Shown here: positions 4,116-7,282 of the stretch, in pieces | Layout: each line of letters opens with the position of its first letter | Numbering within the stretch: position 1 is the stretch's first letter | Source: Spirochaetota bacterium | GTDB lineage: Bacteria > Spirochaetota > B62-G9 > DRHN01 | Assembly (NCBI GenBank): GCA_023136305.1 | Contig: JAGLSF010000097.1 | Location: 1-7,282, forward strand | Length of the DNA stretch: 7,282 nt | Direction of reading: 5' to 3' | The notes under the pieces: generated by a model | Told to the model about the DNA's origin: nothing | The model's database searches: none | What the model saw: only the letters and a program-made list of their open reading frames with translations | Program-made: the position numbers and the translations under genes

Positions 4116-5630
4116 ATGAGAAGGGTTTTCAAGCATATAGAGGATTCCGTACACTCATTTACCTTCGCCCAGAAGGTGTCGATTGTCCTCGTTGTCGCTA
4201 CGCTCGCGTCGCTCAGTTTAAAGTTACCGAAACAGATCATCGTAATCTATACGGTGGCTGCGTGCGGATTTTCACTGGTTGTCGTACCGCCTATTGCGAT
4301 CAGAAAGAGAGGGATCGAGGGATTTATACTCTTTCTCTGCCTGTTCCTGCTTGCCCTTGGATTTGTTCAGATTCGAAACATCCCCACTCCCTTCCCACTG
4401 GAGAAGGCCGTCGCAGTGAAGATGAAGCTGGTTTCCTACCCGCGTGCTAGCGGCAGAGCTATTCAGTTCAGAGCGGTGGTCCTCGACGTGGAGGGTAGAA
4501 GGATGAGGGGGCGGGTGCTTTTCCGTATACCTTTTACCTCTGAGGAGATAGAGCGGGGTGATAAGGTTGAGGCCCAGGGCATGTTTTTCCCACTCCCCTT
4601 TCAGAGAATCGAGGGGTATGCCCGCTACCTTCAGAGCTCCGGTATTGAGGCCATTTTCGAGGGGTATTCGGGGAGAGTATCGGTGCTGCAGGAGCCGGCA
4701 CTAACGAGGCCGGTGCACCTTGCCAACCGGATGAGGAGATACATCGAAGGTGTGCATAAAGGGTTGCTCCCGCCGGCTCAGGAAGCTTTCGCCACCGCCC
4801 TTCTGACAGGAAACCGTGATCTCATACCCCGTGAGCTCATGGAAGTGTTCCGCAGAAGCGGTACCATGCACATTCTGGCCGTGTCAGGCCTCCATGTGGG
4901 GTTTTTGAGCCTATTCCTCCTGTTCTTCCTCAGGCTGGTCCGGATCCCAAAGCTCTACGCCTATGTCCTGGTGGGCCTGTTCATCGTCTTCTTCATGATA
5001 TTCATAGGCGAGCGGTCCTCAGTTCGGCGGGCTTCGCTCATGGCTCTCTGCGGTATTGCCTGTTACCTCTTCGATCGGGACCGCAACTACCTCAACGTGC
5101 TTGCACTGTCCTTTATAATTCTCTGGCTTATCAACCCGCTGTCCCTTCTCAACCCCGGGTTTCTGCTCTCCTTCAGCGCCACCTTCGGCATACTCTTTCT
5201 CACACCAGTGCTGTACAGGTGGCTGGGGCGCTTCATGCCGCGGTATCTGGCAGGATCCATTGCGGTGACCCTCTCGGTGCAGCTCTTCATATTTCCGGTT
5301 ATGGCTGCATATTTCAGAACCTTTTCCTACATAAACCTGATTGCCAATCTCCCGATCGTACCGCTCACCGGTCTTTCACTCGCCCTTTGTGTGCTCACCC
5401 TCCTTTTCTACCCGCTCTTTCTACCGCTGGCAGTCATCATCGCAGAGGTCAACACGGTGGTGATCGCCACCATTGCCCGGATCGCCGCGTTCTTCTCGCA
5501 TGTTCCGCCCCTCCGGATTGAAGGATTCCCCATGCAGATTTTGCCCGTGTATCTCCTATTTGTAGTTTTTGGACTGTGGCTGCTCAAGCGGTCTTTCCAT
5601 GAAGCCCCTGCTTCTGACGATAAGCTGTGA
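4116..5630 (+). CDS. comEC: ComEC/Rec2-family DNA uptake channel lacking the MBL-like domain
   Basis: ComEC forms the inner-membrane channel that passes single-stranded transforming DNA into the cytoplasm. This 504-residue protein has two N-terminal membrane segments and a soluble DUF4131/OB-like part (to about residue 190). The Competence domain then begins at TGNRDLIPRELMEVFRRSG, with the hallmark HILAVSGLHVG at 252-262, followed by GERSSVRRASLM and a set of membrane helices including LSLLNPGFLLSFSATFGIL. The protein ends soon after the last helix at SDDKL. Bacillus and Neisseria-type proteins run to roughly 700-780 residues with a C-terminal metallo-beta-lactamase-like domain, absent here. 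A proper stop and the following intergenic sequence argue against an assembly truncation. The ATG lacks an obvious ribosome binding site. hflX lies just upstream on the same strand, and comEA is divergent. Confidence 0.92.
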   Translation: MRRVFKHIEDSVHSFTFAQKVSIVLVVATLASLSLKLPKQIIVIYTVAACGFSLVVVPPIAIRKRGIEGFILFLCLFLLALGFVQIRNIPTPFPLEKAVAVKMKLVSYPRASGRAIQFRAVVLDVEGRRMRGRVLFRIPFTSEEIERGDKVEAQGMFFPLPFQRIEGYARYLQSSGIEAIFEGYSGRVSVLQEPALTRPVHLANRMRRYIEGVHKGLLPPAQEAFATALLTGNRDLIPRELMEVFRRSGTMHILAVSGLHVGFLSLFLLFFLRLVRIPKLYAYVLVGLFIVFFMIFIGERSSVRRASLMALCGIACYLFDRDRNYLNVLALSFIILWLINPLSLLNPGFLLSFSATFGILFLTPVLYRWLGRFMPRYLAGSIAVTLSVQLFIFPVMAAYFRTFSYINLIANLPIVPLTGLSLALCVLTLLFYPLFLPLAVIIAEVNTVVIATIARIAAFFSHVPPLRIEGFPMQILPVYLLFVVFGLWLLKRSFHEAPASDDKL

Positions 5631-5640
5631 ATCCACGTGA

Positions 5641-5670
5641 TTGATGAGCGCGTTGTACAATTTGTAATAT
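5641..5670 (+). promoter_or_regulatory. Candidate promoter for the TauE/SafE gene pair
   Basis: TTGATG (5641-5646) and TAATAT (5665-5670) are 18 bp apart in the 101-bp gap after comEC. Transcription would start near 5677, about 55 bases before the permease ATG. A small palindrome TTGTACAA (5653-5660) lies in the spacer and could be an operator half, though it is only 8 bp. Confidence 0.4.
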
Positions 5671-5711
5671 AAAATTTTGTGGACAATTTTGGAATTTCAC
5701 TGCAAAATTTT
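5671..5711 (+). terminator. AT-rich inverted repeat after comEC
   Basis: AAAATTTTG (5671-5679) is complementary to CAAAATTTT (5703-5711), with a 23-nt loop and then TACTTTTTTCC. It might end the hflX-comEC transcript, but the stem has a single GC pair and the loop is long. The predicted permease start site also falls within its first arm. It may therefore be only AT-rich leader sequence. Confidence 0.22.
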
Positions 5712-5731
5712 TACTTTTTTCCAATCATCAT

Positions 5732-6610
5732 ATGCTATCATGCTACATGCTCCAATGGATCGTCATTCTTTTTTTCTTCACCTTGGCGATCGGCGTGATC
5801 GCACCGATCGGAGGCGTGGGCGGCGGTGTCCTGTTCGTACCTCTCGCCACTGCTTTTTTTCCCTTTAACGTCGATTTCATTCGAGGTGCCGGACTGATTA
5901 TGGCACTGACGAGCTCTCTCTCCTCGGCACCGCTTTTTATCGAGAGGGGGCTCGCCAACATACGAATTGTCATCCCGATTGCTCTAGTCTCAATCGTCAC
6001 GTCTATCTGCGGCAGCCTGGTGGGCCTCTGGCTGACAAACAATTTCCCTGAAGGGGATTCCTACTTCTCCATCTGCCTCGGGATTCTTCTCATATTCATA
6101 TTTATCGTGATGCTTTCCTCGAAAGGAATCGAGTTTCCCTATGAACGGCACATCGACCCCTTTACGGCAAAGTTCGGATTGGGAGGGGAATGGTTTGAAC
6201 CTTCGCTTGACCGCACAGTAACCTATCGGGCGGCCAACCTGCCCTACGCCTTGCTGTCCTTTGCCGCGGTGGGATTCATTGCCGGTATGTTCGGGCTGGG
6301 TGCGGGGTGGGCAAATGTTCCTGTGTTCAATCTCGTGATGGGGATGCCAATCAGGGTGGCGGCGGCCACGAGCATGGTACTGATAACCGTGAATGATGCG
6401 GCCGCATCCTGGGTGTACATTGCCAGGGGAGCCGTTCTTCCCCTTATCTGTGTCCCTTCTGTGCTTGGCATAAGCATAGGAGCGCGAATCGGCGCGAGAA
6501 CTGCGGTGAGGGCGAAACCGCTGATAATAAAGTATCTTGTCATGGCCATCTTGTTATTTGCGGCCCTGATTGATATCTTCAAGGGAATTCGCGGCATTGG
6601 ACTTCTCTAG
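5732..6610 (+). CDS. TauE/SafE-family membrane permease
   Basis: The 292-residue protein belongs to the TauE/SafE (sulfite exporter/DUF81) family of anion or organosulfonate permeases. The fold is an internal duplication, with each half starting with a helix and a Gly-rich loop. Here these are PIGGVGGGVLFVPL at about residues 25-38 and GMFGLGAGWANVPVF at about 185-199. The halves are separated by a hydrophilic segment (about 130-170, with KFGLGGEWFEPSLDRT). About eight hydrophobic segments can be picked out. Substrate cannot be read from the sequence, and the family name does not prove sulfite export. No Shine-Dalgarno sequence precedes the ATG at 5732, and in-frame Met6 (5747) is an alternative start. 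The next gene, 21 bp downstream, encodes the small protein commonly paired with this subfamily, so the two probably work as one transporter unit. Confidence 0.88.
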   Translation: MLSCYMLQWIVILFFFTLAIGVIAPIGGVGGGVLFVPLATAFFPFNVDFIRGAGLIMALTSSLSSAPLFIERGLANIRIVIPIALVSIVTSICGSLVGLWLTNNFPEGDSYFSICLGILLIFIFIVMLSSKGIEFPYERHIDPFTAKFGLGGEWFEPSLDRTVTYRAANLPYALLSFAAVGFIAGMFGLGAGWANVPVFNLVMGMPIRVAAATSMVLITVNDAAASWVYIARGAVLPLICVPSVLGISIGARIGARTAVRAKPLIIKYLVMAILLFAALIDIFKGIRGIGLL

Positions 6611-6631
6611 TCTCTAGGGAGGGGGTGTGCT

Positions 6632-7033
6632 ATGGGTGGGCTGAAAAAGGGTGATGCACCCATCAACATAACATTCGCACGGACCATGAATGTCTGCACA
6701 TGGGCCGGCCTGATCATTCTCTTCGTGTTCGGCATCCTCTATCTGTCGGGCATCAATACGGCGTACGATGCATCTCTGATAATGCGCAACTGGGACAAGC
6801 CTGTTTCCCAGTTCTGGCTTTCCGTGAAGGGCCGGGAGGCCCAGAGGTATGCATGGTTTCTCTCCCATCTCCGGGCTATGGATTCACTTGCCATGTCAGG
6901 TATTGTACTGCTCTCGCTTACACCGCTGATAGCCCTCCTGTCCATAGTAGGGAGGATAAAGGGGCTGCATCTCATCTTGCTGCTCATTCTCATCGTTGAA
7001 TTCCTGTTTTCAGTGTTCTGGCCCCTGTTTTAA
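6632..7033 (+). CDS. DUF1634-type small membrane protein, partner of the TauE/SafE permease
   Basis: The 133-residue protein has three predicted membrane helices at about residues 20-39, 84-106 and 112-131. A polar loop between the first two is rich in Trp, Arg and Tyr. The LSxxPLIxxL pattern at the end of helix 2 and the position directly behind a TauE/SafE permease fit DUF1634, a family of unknown function that repeatedly sits beside such permeases. The assignment rests on topology, size and context rather than a strong motif. GGGAGGGGG about six bases before the ATG is a strong ribosome binding site, unlike the weak one of its neighbour, so it may be translated at a higher level. It ends about 10 bp before the damaged frame at the right edge. 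Confidence 0.7.
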   Translation: MGGLKKGDAPINITFARTMNVCTWAGLIILFVFGILYLSGINTAYDASLIMRNWDKPVSQFWLSVKGREAQRYAWFLSHLRAMDSLAMSGIVLLSLTPLIALLSIVGRIKGLHLILLLILIVEFLFSVFWPLF

Positions 7034-7042
7034 GTCGTCTAA

Positions 7043-7282
7043 AGTGATGTTGAGGACTACGCAGATCTGCACCTCCTTTATCATGTGCTGCCTTTCCGTT
7101 CGTTCCATCGCCCTTACCACGATTATCTGGATCTGAAGACCGATGCCTACCGGGTCATGAAGTATGATTTCGCTATTCAGTACGTGCATGTGCAAAGATC
7201 CCGGTAAACAGGGGCCTCTACCACTACCTGCAGAGCAATCACAGCCGGTTTGAAATGGTGTATCGGGATGATTCTTCCGCGG
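7043..7282 (+). pseudogene. 3' part of an unidentified gene, frameshifted, cut by the window edge
   Basis: From 7043 one frame reads SDVEDYADLHLL and continues through YLDLKTDAYRVMKYDFAIQY to a stop at 7205-7207. The next frame then takes over from about 7192-7210 and stays open to the edge, with VNRGLYHYLQSN followed by RFEMVYRDDSSA. Both stretches have coding-like codon choice (many CTG, GAT, TAC, CAC), and they look like consecutive parts of one protein with a frameshift near 7190-7205. There is no start codon: an in-frame stop (7040-7042) and the DUF1634 gene lie directly upstream, so the N-terminal part is missing too. The end weakly recalls the C-termini of large membrane glycosyltransferases (an LYxYL segment, then a VYxDDS segment), but I would not name the family. 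A sequencing error could explain the frameshift but not the missing 5' part. Confidence 0.45.

Noticed and set aside
7034..7062. Terminator after the DUF1634 gene
   Set aside because: Only a 4-bp AGTC/GACT pairing with no T-run could be found.

Overview
This window looks like ordinary bacterial chromosome of moderate GC content. The best guess for the host is a spirochaete or a related free-living bacterium. That guess rests on a very acidic protein with an LSxxELDxLL-type N-terminus and a K/F/Y-rich C-terminal segment, of a style I associate with spirochaetes, and on a ComEC without a nuclease-like C-terminal domain. No rRNA, tRNA or database match is available to settle it, so the placement is tentative.

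Layout. Positions 1-252 hold no convincing gene but contain several small inverted repeats. Three genes or remnants follow on the minus strand, listed here in transcription order: a 399-residue Glu-rich acidic protein (2033-834) with a good promoter of its own; a 63-codon remnant of a DUF89 (ARMT1-like) gene (815-624); and ssb (627-253), whose start codon overlaps the remnant's stop as ATGA. Upstream of these, also on the minus strand, is a comEA-like gene (2630-2199) that ends in an AT-rich terminator palindrome. Copies of one short repeat family lie on both sides of comEA. From about 2920 the plus strand carries hflX and comEC, then a gap with a candidate promoter, a TauE/SafE-family permease and its usual DUF1634-type small membrane partner. 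The last 240 bases read as the 3' part of a damaged gene, in two different frames.

How the genes work together. ComEA (DNA receptor), ComEC (inner-membrane DNA channel) and SSB (protects incoming single-stranded DNA) are functionally linked in natural transformation. Here they sit within about 5.4 kb, divergently arranged around the ribosome-associated GTPase HflX. ComEC lacks the metallo-beta-lactamase-like domain. The TauE/SafE plus DUF1634 pair is a separate transport module of unknown substrate.

The most noteworthy signals are the acidic protein (169 consecutive residues with no basic side chain, and an N-terminal peptide resembling the CheY-binding peptide of FliM), the DUF89 remnant fused into the ssb leader, the repeats bracketing comEA, and the broken gene at the right edge. 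I see no clear new defence or mobile system.
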